A stretch of 64,000 nucleotides of DNA from Metamycoplasma arthritidis (GTDB taxonomy: Bacteria; Bacillota_I; Bacilli_A; Mycoplasmatales; Metamycoplasmataceae), in assembly GCF_900660715.1 (NCBI RefSeq), contig NZ_LR215047.1:620001-684000 (forward strand), read 5' to 3'. Each line of letters begins with the position of its first letter. Position 1 is the stretch's first letter. Positions 53,370 to 64,000 of the stretch are shown here, piece by piece. The notes beneath the pieces are model-generated. The model did not search any database. It saw only the letters and a program-made list of their open reading frames with translations, and was not told the DNA's origin. A program made the translations under genes and the position numbers.

Positions 53370-54086
53370 CTATTCAAAGATCGCTTTTTCAAAGTCAGTT
53401 TTAGGTTGAAATACTTCGGGAGCGTCATAGTAATGTATCAAATAATTCGCTGCTCTTATTAATAAAGATTTAAATCATTTTATAGTCTTAACATCTTCGT
53501 CGGCACCAAAAAACTTCTCTACACTATTCACCGGTCCATAAGGATCAACGGTACTAGGTCGAGAAGTTTTGAATTCAGCTTTCATTGTTTTAGATAGTAA
53601 CACCGCCTTATCTCACAATGCTTGGAATTTTAAATCTTGGCTAACAAAATATGAGAGTTCATTATCAGCACTTTTCATGATGTCATCTAAAATATTAATG
53701 TTTCTTTTGATTTGTTCAACGTTATTTGGCTCTTTACGTTGAATGTCAAGAACAACTTTTAATTTAAGAAACATCATTTTAAAAATATCATCATGTTTTT
53801 CAATGCCTTCATATTCTTCTAAAATATTAAAAGCGTGTTGATAAAATTCGTTAAGTTTCGATCTAAATTGTGCAATCACTTCTTTAGTTTTGTCATTTTC
53901 ATTAGTTAAACGAATTATTTTATCAAGCTCATTAAGAGTTACAACTTCATTTTTTACCGCTTTTAACGAGGGAAGATTTGGACGTTTGGGATTTGGAACC
54001 CTAAGTTTCATGCTTACTAGTGGCATTGTCCCTAAAAAACTTGCTCCAGCGGTAGCAAAAGCTATTAATAGTTTCCTGTTTTTCAT
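53370..54086 (-). CDS. Hypothetical exported protein
   Basis: 238 aa with TGA as Trp. The N-terminus KNRKLLIAFATAGASFLG is an export signal or anchor, followed by a Pro/Lys-rich linker (RVPNPKRPNLPSLK). The rest is helical and soluble (KIIRLTNENDKTKEVIAQF). The ATG at 54086 is chosen because two AAGGTAATAAA elements lie just before it; upstream codons would add 22 non-signal residues. I recognise no family. It is convergent with the coiled-coil gene and may belong to the same surface block. Confidence 0.75.
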
Positions 54087-54125
54087 TTTTATTACCTTTT
54101 TATTTATTACCTTATTTTCAAATTG

Positions 54126-54147
54126 TGTGTTGTTTTTATTCAACACA
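54126..54147 (-). promoter_or_regulatory. Inverted repeat upstream of the exported-protein gene
   Basis: TGTGTTG and CAACACA (perfect 7-bp arms around TTTTTATT) lie about 40 bases before the gene, where an operator or leader hairpin might be. Confidence 0.4.
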
Positions 54148-54385
54148 TGCAAATTTTATTTTGAAATCTTTTCAAAAAAAATGATAAATTTATAAATTTT
54201 CATGTTGATAATCATTTTTCTTATTTTTTTATGGAGGTTAAAGTAATCAAAAATGTCAATTATGATAGAATTTTAGAGCAACTTTTTTAACCACTATAAA
54301 CTTTATTTTTTATAATCAACATCCATTGAATTATTTTTTCCATAATTAGCTATTCTAAAAACGTCTTTATTTAAGGCAAAAAATT

Positions 54386-54414
54386 AAAAAGCATTCAAGA
54401 TGAATCCCTTGAAT
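54386..54414 (-). terminator. Terminator of polC
   Basis: ATTCAAG (54393-54399) pairs with CTTGAAT (54408-54414), followed on the minus strand by a T-rich stretch (TTTTTAATTTTTT). Confidence 0.7.
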
Positions 54415-54426
54415 ACTAATATTTGT

Positions 54427-57400
54427 TTAGAATAGGCTATTTTGATTAGTTTCATCTAATTCATCTAGAATGCCTAATAGTTTTAGTTGCGAAGCAATTT
54501 TTGAATTTACTTTGGTGCGTTTTTCAAAATCTTCAACTGATAGAAATTCATGTTCATTTCTGGCTTGAATAATAGAATCGGCTACGGTTTCACCCAAACC
54601 TTCTACAACAACAAAAGGTGGAATCAATGCTTTATTTTCAATGTCGACTATTCATCTAGCGGCTTTAGATTTGGAAATATGTACATTTGTTATTTTAAAT
54701 CCTCGAGCATACAACTCTTGAGTGATTTCAAGAATCGGAATTAAGTTAGTTTCTTTTGTACTTAGTGGTTCTTTTTTACTATCTGAGCGTTTTTTAAGTT
54801 CCAAAAGCTTATTATCTACTGCGTCTTTACCATCACTCATGACTTTAATGTCAATGGCGTCTGGTCTTGTTGAATAAAAGGAAGCATAAAACTGCAGTGG
54901 ATAGTAAAACTTATATCAAGCGATTCGTCATGCCATAATAACATAAGCCGTTGCATGTGCTTTAGGGAACATATATTTAATCTTTTTAAGCGATTCAATA
55001 TATCAAATTGGCACATTTTTACTTTGCAGCAAGGACTCTTGATACTCACTTAACCCCTTACCTTTTCTTACTTTTTCCATAATTTCAAAAGCTTCAAGGT
55101 GATCAATATTTCAATTAATTAAATCACGCATGATATCGTCACGACAGCAAACGCAATCTTGCAATTTTTTGCCTTGCTTTATTAACTCTTCGGCGTTTCC
55201 TGATCATACATCAGTACCATGACTAAGGCCGGACATTAGAATTAAATCGTTAAACGATTTGGGCTTAGCGGTTTTTAACATTCTTCTAACAAATGTTGTC
55301 CCAAACTCCGGAAGACCATAAGCGCCCGTTGTTTCATTAGATATTTCGCTTGGATTAATTTTAATGGCTTCAGTCGAGCTAAATAATGACATAACTTTTT
55401 CATCGAACTTAGGAATCTTTTTAGCATCAGTTTTTGTTAGATCTTCTAACATTCTAATTACCGTTGGATCATCGTGTCCTAGTAAGTCTAGTTTTAGAAC
55501 ATTATCGTGAATAGAAGTAAAGTCAAAGTGTGTCGTTTTTCAAGCACTCGTAATATCATTAGCTGGATAATTAACTGGCGTAAAATCTTCAACGTCAAAT
55601 TCCTTTGGAATAATGATGATACCTCCGGGGTGTTGCCCAGTGGTTCTCTTGACGCCTTCAGTTTTTGATGCTAAAAAATCTAAAAATGTTCTTGTTCAAG
55701 GCTCTTCATGCAAACTATGAATTTCTTCATCGTATTTTCGACAAAAACCATAAGCGGTTTTTGAAGCAATTGTGGCTATCGTTCCCGCTCTGAAAGTATG
55801 AGCTTCACCAAAAAGTTCTTTAACATAATTGTGAATAGTAACTTGATATTCACCACTAAAGTTAAGGTCAATATCTGGAACTTTATTAGCTTCAAAACCT
55901 AAGAAAGTTTCAAACGGAATGTCATGTCCATCTTTTAGCATGATTGTTGCACATTTTGGGCATTTTTTATCCGGTAGATCTCATCCAGAAAAAATATGTG
56001 GATCTTCACTTCATTCAAAGTGCTTGCATTTTTCACATAGATAGTGCGGTTTAAGAGGATTAACTTCGGTTATACCAGCTAAATTAGCAACGATTGAAGA
56101 GCCTACTGATCCACGGCTTCCAACTAAATAACCATCTTGATTACTTCGCTTAACTAATTTGTGGCTAATTCAATAAATTACTGAATATCCATATTTAGTA
56201 ATAGGTCCTAATTCTTTTTCAATTCGGCTAAGAATTTTTTCATCAATATTATTGCCATAACGTTCTTTAGCAGTTTGATAAACAACTTCTTTAAGCTTAT
56301 TAGCAGAATCATCAAAAGTAGGAAAATACAATTTATCTTTAATAACTTCAATTTTTGGAGTAATTTGTTCAGCTAATTTATGAGTATTATCAACAACAAT
56401 TTCGTTGATCAAAGTTCCATCATTTAAAAACTTAAATTCATCTTTCATTTGTCTTGTGGTCAAGTACTTAAAATCAGGAGTAGCAATTTCACGATACTTT
56501 TTAAGTCAATGTTGCCCTCCACCTAAAGTTGGAGCATTAACATAAATTCGATAAATCAAACTTTGATAATCATAAATATAACGAGCATCGCTAACGGCAA
56601 TGCAAAGCTTGCCTAACTTTTTGGCTTTTTCTAACAAATCTTTATATGCAAACTGCACTTGCTCTAAAGTAATAGAATCATCTTTATAAATGTAGTTAAA
56701 CGTACTAATTGGAGGAAATTCAATATAGTCATAAGGCGCAAGTGCTTTTAAAATGTTTTCATCGGTGCCAGTCATAGCTTCTTCTCAAACTCAGCCGGCG
56801 TTAGTTGAAGTACCTAGCAAAAGATCTTCATCATGTTCTCATTTATCAATAAAAAGTCTTGGACCACCATGATAGTCGTCGGTTAGCGATTTTGAGATAA
56901 TCTTAAATAGCTTTTTTAGCCCTTTTTGATTTTTAGCTATAACTCTTACTTCACGGGGGAATTTCTTAGCAAAAAGTTTATCATCGTTGACTGCTGCTAG
57001 TTCATTAGCCGTACGAATATTTTTTTCACGGGCTAATTTAAGAATCATCAAAATTCACACATTAGCTAGTACATTGGCATCATAATCAGCCCGGTGTGCT
57101 TCATTTCTAGCATAATAAACATTGAATTTTTTAGCAACAATTTCTAAACGATAAGATTTAGCTTCATCAATTAAAAAACGTGCAATTGCTAAACTATCAA
57201 TACCAATAATTTTTGAATTATCCAATCCATATTTTAGAAAGTTTTCTTTGCAAACATTAATATCGAATTTTGCGTTGTGAGCAACACAAATTCGGTTTTT
57301 TAATATATCATAAATTTTGCGAACACCTTCTTCTTGAGAATAACCGTTTGCTACAGTGTTATCAGTAATTTTTGTAATTTCTGTAATTGAAGGCGGAATG

Positions 57401-58743
57401 GGTTTCGTTGGTTTAATAAAAAATTGATGACTCTCTTTAATGATGCCATTTTCAATAATAGATGCACCAAATTCAATAATTTCATTGAAACGAGGACTAA
57501 GGCCAGTAGTTTCAAGGTCAAATACTACATAGGTTTGCGAAGATAAATCAAAATCAGCGGGAGTACCATAGAAAAATCCATTATCTGAGCTAATACTACT
57601 AATTGTTGCCCCATAAATAGGAACAACACTTTTATCTTTCTTAGTAGCGTTGTAAAATTCAGGAAAACTTTGGACATCATCTAAATCAGTTATTGCAATC
57701 GCACGATGGCCAAAGTGTTTAGCTGCTTTTAAATAGGCACTTGGGCTACTAATACCATCTTGTGTGGACATATTGCTTCGTAGAGCGAATTCAATTCGCT
57801 TATTCTCTTCATTATCGTCGCTTAGCCTTTGCAATCCCTCGGTGACAATAATATTTTTGGTACTTCCACAAAATACAATTTTAGTTTTACTATATTGATC
57901 ATCAGTTAATTTTCCCGTTACAATAACGGTTTCGCCATTTGTTATTTTTAGCTCTTCATTATCTTCTAATAATACTTTAATTATTATTGCTTCATTATAA
58001 TCAGAAAGCCCAAAACTAGCCATTGACTTGCCGCTTGAAAACTTTCTAACGTCAATACTAAAAACTTCGCCTTTTAAAGTGATTAAATCAGCGTAAGAGT
58101 TAAGGGCACTTTTAATATCCATTTCAATCGCCTTTGCCTTACTACGACGATAAGGTTGATTGCTAGTAGACGATGGAGTATTGTTTGCTTCTTCTTTTTT
58201 GAATTTGTCAAAATTTTCAACAACAGCTTCGATTTTCTTTGCTCGTCTTTTTTTAGTATCTTCTTCAATAATTTTAAGTTTTATCTTGTAAAAACCAAAG
58301 CCAATATTTTCTAACGATTCTTTAAGATTATTTTCTAATTTTTTAAGCCCGTCATAAGTTTCTTGATTAGGTAAAATTAAAATAAAATCATCACCTTCCA
58401 AAGAAACTAAATCCATATTAAAAAAGTTTTTATAAGCAAGTAGCGGTGAATGATCACAAAGAAAAACATAGTGCAAATAGTCAATAATTGTGCTCTTATC
58501 ACGAATTAATGATCTGACCGAAAAGCTAAAGTTATTGTTAGGAAAGCGCTTATCTAAATGAGTCTTAAAATCCTTGAAATTATCAATACTAATGTGATGA
58601 GGAAAAATGATATCAAACGTTCATTTATGCGTTGATTTATTTAATTTGGCTTCTTTAAAAGAAGTGCCCCGAAATTCATCATTTAATTCAAATTTAATTT
58701 CTTTACATAGTTTTAAAAAAGTTTCATCAAATTCATTTTTCAT
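54427..58743 (-). CDS. polC: DNA polymerase III alpha subunit, PolC type
   Basis: 1438 aa with TGA as Trp. Order of domains: N-terminal NTD and OB region, PHP-like region near residue 325 ([13 protein letters not shown], then RAIAITD), the inserted DEDDh proofreading exonuclease from about 404 ([10 protein letters not shown]), the rest of the PHP domain, then the polymerase core with [12 protein letters not shown] for the catalytic Asp pair and the terminal HhH/OB part ([12 protein letters not shown]). It replicates the leading and lagging strands. The PHP metal-binding motifs are altered (usual HLHT reads ALRS, ITDH reads ITDL). Followed by cdsA upstream on the same strand. Confidence 0.96.
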
Positions 58744-58764
58744 CGTCAATTTTCTCCTTTTTAA

Positions 58765-59700
58765 TTAGAATAATAAGATTATTGAAGTTGCCATTATTAC
58801 TAATGAAAGCGAATCAAAGCGGTCCATTAGTCCACCATGACCCGGAATTAAATTAGAAAAATCTTTAACCTTCATTCTTCTTTTAAGTAGTGAAAAAAGT
58901 AAATCGCCAATTATGGCAATAGCTGGCAGGAAAATAATGCCAACAATTAATTGAATGTAGTTATTAAAAATAGTAAAAGTGTGATTGTTTGTTAGTTTGC
59001 CCAAATACATTAGTATAAAGACAAAAATAGCACCAAAAAGATAGGAAACTATTGCTCCTTCTCAAGTTTTTTTAGGACTTATTTTTGGACAAAATTTGCG
59101 TTTAAAAAGTTTGTGGCCAAGTAGCATACCTCCAAAGTAACCAAAAGTGTCAACAATCATCGGAATTAAAGCTACAGCAAAGAATAAATATAGATTTTGA
59201 GTATTATAAATAAAAAGTAATTTTCCGGTCAATGGCAAATAAATTATGCTAAATAAAGTAATTAAATAATAGCTAATAAAATCATGAGTATTTTTGTAAT
59301 TTTTTAAGTTAATAAGCATTACTAGACTTACTGCGACAAAAACAATGATATAAGCAATAAAGCTTTGATAGATTAAAGTCCCTTTACCGCCGATATATTG
59401 CTGTAAAAAATTAGTTATATTAGAAGTCTTTGTCGTTCAAAATAGTTGATCTATATCTTGTCACAAGTTAAGTGGGAAAATCCAAATAATTAATCCAATC
59501 AACGCCAAGAAATAGTTATAAAAATAATGCAATTTGTTGTGCTGAATAACTTCGTATGTTCCATACAATGTAAAAACTAAATAAAAAACTGCTGCCACGA
59601 TTTTTCCACCATGGCCAGTAAAATAATTAATAAATATAAAAGGTAAAATCAACCCAAAAAAAATTACAGCCGACTTGACTCTCTTAACCAAATTTTTCAT
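58765..59700 (-). CDS. cdsA: Phosphatidate cytidylyltransferase
   Basis: 311 aa with TGA as Trp. It makes CDP-diacylglycerol from phosphatidate and CTP. Seven or so membrane helices; the family signature is complete: [42 protein letters not shown]. The ATG at 59700 gives [14 protein letters not shown]; an earlier codon would add 11 residues overlapping the promoter. It is 21 bp ahead of polC. Confidence 0.93.
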
Positions 59701-59713
59701 ATTAATAAACTCT

Positions 59714-59719
59714 ATTATA
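59714..59719 (-). promoter_or_regulatory. -10 box of cdsA
   Basis: TATAAT on the minus strand 13 bases before the cdsA ATG, leaving a 5' leader of only a few bases. Confidence 0.6.
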
Positions 59720-59883
59720 TATGCTAATATCACTAGAAAGGCAATTTAGTTAAAAATCATAATTTGCCAAAACAAACGCCTAAAAAGGTGAAAAAGTGAA
59801 AAGCGGATTAACAAAAATTTTTGCTTTTTAAAGTAATTTTTTGTTTTTTGTGTAAAATGTTAGCGAATATTTTATGATATTCA

Positions 59884-60291
59884 AAACCAAATAATCGCTA
59901 GTAGATAATATGACATTTCATGTCCATAATTATGCCTTAATTTAAATAGGCAATGTAGCGATGCTTATTTAAAACTCTATATATAAAAAACTTTAATTCG
60001 ATGAATCAATACGAATATAACATTAGATTTCTCTTGCATATATATAATAACTGACTATTTGATTTTTCGTATAGCTCCTTATTTATCATCCCCTTTCAAG
60101 CCCGAGAAACATATTTGAACTTAAAGTTATATTATCTATGGCACGCTAGTTGCTATATATTAATTTTTTTAAGTATAGCATTTAAAAAAACTATCTAAAA
60201 TTACTTTTTTTCCTATTATAAGTAATCCAACCCTGTACTAGCCGGGGTTGGTTATTATATTATAAAACGCCCATTTGTTAGGCGTTTTTTT
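59884..60291 (+). ncRNA. Candidate non-coding RNA with a three-way junction
   Basis: No open frame exists here. A possible promoter (TTGTGT at 59848, N19, TATGAT at 59873) would start RNA at about 59884. At 59889-59970 three helices meet: AAATAA-TCGCTA (59889-59900) pairs with TAGCGA-TTATTT (59956-59970, one 3-base bulge); GACAT with ATGTC (59912-59924); TGCCT with AGGCA (59933-59952). Further 3' are TGCTATA with TATAGCA (about 60150-60182), CCAACCC with GGGTTGG (60227-60251) and a terminator. It matches no RNA family I know; it could also be read on the minus strand. Confidence 0.4.
60264..60291. terminator. Terminator, ncRNA candidate or small lipoprotein
   Basis: AAAACGCC (60264-60271) pairs with GGCGTTTT (60281-60288) with a 7-T run on the plus strand and TTTT on the minus strand. 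Confidence 0.75.
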
Positions 60292-60307
60292 GATAATTTA
60301 GCATCAA

Positions 60308-60637
60308 TTAATCTGCTTGTCTTAAAGAGCTATTAATTTGCGAAGTTGAATCGTTAATTTTATTAGTGAATTCATCATAAATCTTAGCAATTTGCGTTGC
60401 GTCACTAATGCCATCTAACTTAGCTTTTAGTTCGGCTTCAATTGTTGCTTTATAGCTTTCAAAATTTGATGGAATTTTTTTATTTTGTTCAAGTTGCTTG
60501 CGAGCTTTTTCATTTTTAGCTAAGGCACTATTGTATTTTTTTAGATACCCTGGTTGACATGACAATGCTATTAGTAGGCTTAGTCCAACTAAACTAACAG
60601 CGCCTAAGGAAAGAAAGAATTTATTCATTTTTTTCAT
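60308..60637 (-). CDS. Small lipoprotein
   Basis: 109 aa. Signal peptide KKMNKFFLSLGAVSLVGLSLLIALSC ends in a lipobox with Cys at about residue 27. The mature ~80 residues are helical, rich in Lys, Ser, Asn and Ala, with no known domain. ATG at 60637 is chosen because CGAGG precedes it; an ATG at 60652 would overlap the smc stop codon and extend the n-region by five residues. It is the gene directly after smc. Confidence 0.75.
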   Translation of the reverse strand: MKKMNKFFLSLGAVSLVGLSLLIALSCQPGYLKKYNSALAKNEKARKQLEQNKKIPSNFESYKATIEAELKAKLDGISDATQIAKIYDEFTNKINDSTSQINSSLRQAD

Positions 60638-60651
60638 ACTGCCTCGTTTCA

Positions 60652-63588
60652 TTAATTATTTGTATTTTCATCAACTAATTTTTTAGCTTCTGATAGGTTA
60701 ACACTAAAGAAGGTGGTAACTCCACGCTTTTGCATGGTAGCTCCATATAATTTATCAACTCTTTCCATAGTACCTTGACGGTGAGTAATAACAATAAATT
60801 GTGTATCAGTTTTTAAACTTTGTAAAAACTCAGCAAATCTTATAACGTTAGCTTCATCTAAAGCCGCTTCTACTTCGTCTAAGATACAAAGTGGTAGTGG
60901 TTTCGCTTTTAGAATTGAAAATAGTAAGGAAATAGCAATAAGTGCCTTTTCACCACCAGAGAACAGTTTAAGATTTTTAATTGATTTGCCAGGAGGTTGA
61001 GCAATAACATCAATTCCTGATTCTAGTAAGTTTTCGGGATCGGTGTAGCGAATTTCTGCCATACCGCCCCCAAACATTTTGGCAAAAACAAACTTAAATT
61101 CGCCATTGACTAAATCTACTGTTTGACTAATACGATCAACAATTATTTTGTCCATTTCTTCAATGGCTTCTTCAATTGTATTTTTAGCATTAACAATTTC
61201 TTCTTCTTGTTCTTTGACGCTATTGTATCTGCTTTCAACTTCTTCTAGTTGTTGAATAGCATCTAAGTTAACATGACCTAATTCACGAAGATCTTGGCGA
61301 AGCCCTTCAACTAATTTTCTAGCTACGGCAAAATCAATTTCAGGATTATAGAATTCTTTAGCTGTTTCAAATAACATACCATATTGTTCAGAAAGACGCT
61401 TTTTGGCATTTTCAATGGCGCTTTCGGCTCGAGCTTTTTCAGCAATTTTACTTGCGTTTTGGTTTAAAATGTCTCTAATTTCAACATCGGCTTCACTTTT
61501 CTTGAAGTTAAGTTGGTAAAGCTCTTCTCTTAGGTTTCGCAAAATTTCACTTTGTGTTCTTAATGAAGCGTTTAGATCACTACGTTTTAGGCTTAAACTA
61601 TTTAATGAAGCAGCAAAATCGATATTTTCTTCAAGTTCTAATTTTTCATCTGAAAGTTGTTGATATTTAACACGAGCATCGTCAAATTTTTGAATTAAAA
61701 GTTCATGTTGACTTTCGTATGAAGTTTTTTCTAATGTTAAGTTGGTTGAATAAGTAATGTCTTTTTGTTGTTCATATTCAAGATTATTAATTTTTTCGCT
61801 TAGAGTAGCTAGATTTTTTTCAAGTGCCGGAATGTATTTTTCCAGCTCTTTGATTTGCTCGTCAATACCAAAGACTGAAACCGCTTGCGAAGCTTCACCC
61901 CCGCTCATGACACCACCAACTCTAATAATGTCGCCATCAAGAGTAACGACCATATAGCGTTTTTCTAATAATTTTGAAATTCGGTTAGCATTATCAATTG
62001 TATCTACTACTAAAATGTTTCCCAGTAAGAATCTCCGTAGTATTTCATATTCACTATCACTTTGAACTAATTCACTAGCAACACCTAAAAAACCTCGTTG
62101 TGTTTGTGCAACTACTAGGTGTTGTTCATTTACCATTCGAGGATTAATTGAAGCTAATGGAATAAATGTTGCCCGTCCGCCGTTATTTTGCTTTAGAAAT
62201 TCAATTGCTGCTACAGCGGTTTCTGATTTATCTACAACGATGTGTTGTAAGGCACTTGCTAAAACTGTTTCAATTGCTCTAGCGTATTTTGCATCAACTT
62301 CAATAATTTGACTAACTAAAGCTTTATAACCCCTAAATAAATGTGCGTTTTCAATAACATTCTTAGTTCCCTTGGCTAAATTTGAGCGATTATCACGGAC
62401 TTCTTTAATTACTTCAATTCTACTTTTAACACGATTTAGTTTTTCGGCTTCACTAGTAAATTGACGTTTAAGTTCTGAAATTGATGACGATCTTTTGACG
62501 GTTCTTTCTTGAATTTCAGAAATTTCAGTGCTTTTATCACTAATGAATTTTTTATACGATGAAATTTTGGTACTTAGTTCGCTTAAAAGTTCTTTTAACG
62601 AAGCGATTTGGTCTTGAGTCGAAACTTTAATTTCCCCGCTTAGTACCATTTCACGATGTTTTGTTTCCTTAGCACTTCTAATTTCTAAGCTAGTAATATC
62701 ATTTTTTACTTTTTCAAGTTCATTTTGAATTGTTTCAACAGTTTTTTCAAGGTCATTAATAATAGTTGATTTTTGTTTAATTGCGGCTTCGTAGGTACTG
62801 ATTCTAGTTTCAAGATCTTCTTTAACAAATTCAAATTCTTTTGCATCTTTTTCCAAAACTGTTAGACGTTCTGAAAAATTAATAAAATCATGAACTAACA
62901 AAGTAACTTCAACATCTTTAAGTTGTTCAGTTTTTTCTTTGTAAATTTTAGCTTTTTCAGCTTGACGTTGTAAGGGCTTTAGTTGTTTTTCTAATTCTTG
63001 AACTAAAACAGTAATTTGATCAAGAGCTTCTTGTGTTCTTTCAAGTTTTCGTTGTGCTTCAATCTTTCTTACTCGATACATTGAAGTTCCACTTGCTTCT
63101 TCAAAGATTTCACGTCTTCTTTCGGGAGTCGCTTCAGCAATATCACTAATAGTTCCTTGACTAATAATTGCAAGCGAAGATTTTGAAATTCCACTTTCCA
63201 TCGCAATTTCTTTAATATCTTTTTGACGTGCTAGTTCGCCATTAATGTAGTATTCATTTTGCCCTTTACCACGATGTAAAACCCGCGAAATTGTGAAAAA
63301 GTCATGCGGAATTGAAACAGCACGATCACGATTGTCAAAAGTTAAAATGACTTCAGCACGATTCATTTCTTTTTCGGTTTTTGATCCTGAGAAAATAACA
63401 TCTTCCATATTATCGCCCCGCAAGGCTTTGGAACTAGTTTCTCCTAAAACTCAACGAATAGCATCATTAATATTTGATTTACCCGAACCATTAGGACCAA
63501 TAATAGCAACAACGCCACCGTCAAACATTAGTGTTACTTTATCAGCGAATGATTTAAATCCATGGGCTTCGACTTTGATTAATTTCAT
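60652..63588 (-). CDS. smc: Chromosome segregation ATPase SMC
   Basis: 978 aa with TGA as Trp. Walker A is GPNGSGKSNI near residue 32. Two long coiled-coil arms flank the hinge, which contains ENAHLFRGYKALVSQIIEV and RATFIPLASINPR. The C-terminal head holds LFSGGEKALIAISLLF (signature) and LCILDEVEAALDEANV (Walker B). Slightly short for the family (about 1150-1190 aa) because of short coiled-coil arms. It organises and segregates the chromosome with ScpA/ScpB. TGA-containing N-terminus reads GHGFKSFADKV-like sequence. Confidence 0.95.
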
Positions 63589-63690
63589 TATTAGTTGCCT
63601 TTCATAATTTTCAATACCATGAAATATTAATAATTATATTAAATAAACGATATTTTGTTGTAAGAGCAAATTTTATACTATTTATAAAAT

Positions 63691-63725
63691 AAAAAAGACA
63701 CCCTATATAAAAAGTGCCTTTTTTT
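63691..63725 (-). terminator. Terminator after the AEC-family gene
   Basis: An imperfect stem, AAAAAAG-A-CAC with GTG-C-CTTTTTTT, follows the stop codon of the partial transporter on the minus strand. Confidence 0.6.
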
Positions 63726-63726
63726 G

Positions 63727-64000
63727 CTAAATAACTTGTAGAACTACCACACCAATCACTAATCAAATCGGAATGAAAATAAAGCTTAACATGGTGCACA
63801 AACTACTTACTTGCGACGTGTAGTTTTCATGAGTTTTAAAGTGTTGTGAATAAATAACAACAGTTGTTCCCGGAGGGACTGAACCAGTCATCACAAGCAC
63901 GGCACCAACACTAGGATCTAAAATTTTGGCTTTGACAAATGGAATTAGCATCACCAAGATAAGTGCTGGCATTAGAATCATTTTAAACATCAAGAACAAT
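63727..64000 (-). CDS. AEC-family transporter, C-terminal part
   Basis: About 90 codons are visible and the gene continues past the window. Two or three membrane segments (ILMPALILVMLIPFV, LCTMLSFIFIPIW) flank a loop with TGSVPPGTTVVIYSQHF, matching the auxin-efflux-carrier (AEC/malate permease) C-terminal core. Substrate cannot be inferred from the fragment. Confidence 0.7.

Larger units (their letters stand above)
54087..54426. other. Intergenic region between exported protein and polC
   Basis: AT-rich. It holds the inverted repeat and the polC terminator. A 19-codon frame at 54231-54290 is noted but no start signal supports it. Nothing else seen. Confidence 0.5.

Noticed and set aside
54231..54290. 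19-aa frame starting MEVKVIKNVNYDRILEQLF
   Set aside because: No ribosome binding site, very short, no downstream context; its GGAGG lies inside the frame. Might be a gene remnant.
59884..60291. RNase P RNA or tmRNA
   Set aside because: No GAGGAAAGTCC-type P4 element, no tRNA-like ends or tag frame were found.
1..64000. CRISPR arrays, insertion sequences, prophage genes, tRNA genes
   Set aside because: No regularly spaced repeats, transposase or integrase motifs, or T-arm consensus (GGTTCGAATCC type) were noticed on either strand by eye.

Overview
The window is a piece of a mycoplasma (Mollicutes) chromosome. It is very AT-rich. Almost every long gene reads through in-frame TGA codons at positions where its family has tryptophan (uvrC, dnaB, polC, thrS, helicase), so TGA is Trp (genetic code 4), and all gene limits below use that code. 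The content (UvrC, GdpP-L9-DnaB, PolC, SMC, WhiA, lone 5S rRNA, lipoproteins with mycoplasma lipoboxes, LP17-type surface protein) fits a small wall-less Mollicute, probably of the hominis/fermentans/synoviae branch; I cannot name the species.

Layout. 1-4.3 kb: tail of a membrane-anchored acidic protein, uvrC with a GGCT-like partner, the SRP RNA gene (ffs) and an orphan gene. 4.3-7.1 kb: a two-gene type II restriction-modification module with a 20-bp perfect palindrome upstream. 7.4-10.3 kb: rpsD, a 0.68-kb gene-free stretch with strong RNA-folding potential, and a phosphohexomutase-like protein that has lost its active-site motifs. 10.4-16.4 kb: ackA followed by a heterodimeric ABC exporter, then whiA directly behind a solitary 5S rRNA gene. 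16.4-24.9 kb: the gdpP-rplI-dnaB run ending in two YitT-family membrane proteins, engB, and rpsF-ssb-rpsR. 25-31.4 kb: a CNNM/CBS membrane protein, def, and a three-gene overlapping cassette (membrane-anchored EIIB-like domain, 1050-aa helicase with a nuclease-like tail, bitopic membrane protein). 31.5-34.2 kb: trpS-thrS. 34.3-39.9 kb: OppC/OppB-like permeases, an HExxH metalloprotease and a lipoprotein in one run, then a divergent lipoprotein. 40-45.6 kb: rsmD, gmk, PP2C phosphatase, Ser/Thr kinase, rsgA, rpe, ywaF-like. 45.8-54.1 kb: a surface block with an LP17-type lipoprotein, a secreted EEP nuclease, a 1370-aa coiled-coil surface protein behind a poly(T)-spacer promoter, and a small exported protein. 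54.4-64 kb: polC, cdsA, a gene-free stretch with a candidate ncRNA, a small lipoprotein, smc and the end of an AEC transporter.

The surface/exported genes (nuclease, metalloprotease plus peptide permeases, lipoproteins) fit a parasite that degrades host polymers outside the cell and imports the products. The most unusual items are the poly(T)13 promoter that should phase-vary the giant coiled-coil protein; the membrane-helicase-membrane cassette; two gene-free regions with extensive complementary arms; five genes whose consensus -10 box lies only 6-13 nt before the start codon; and family-typical enzymes with lost catalytic motifs (phosphohexomutase, PolC PHP domain, EIIB). No tRNA, IS element, prophage or CRISPR array was recognised.
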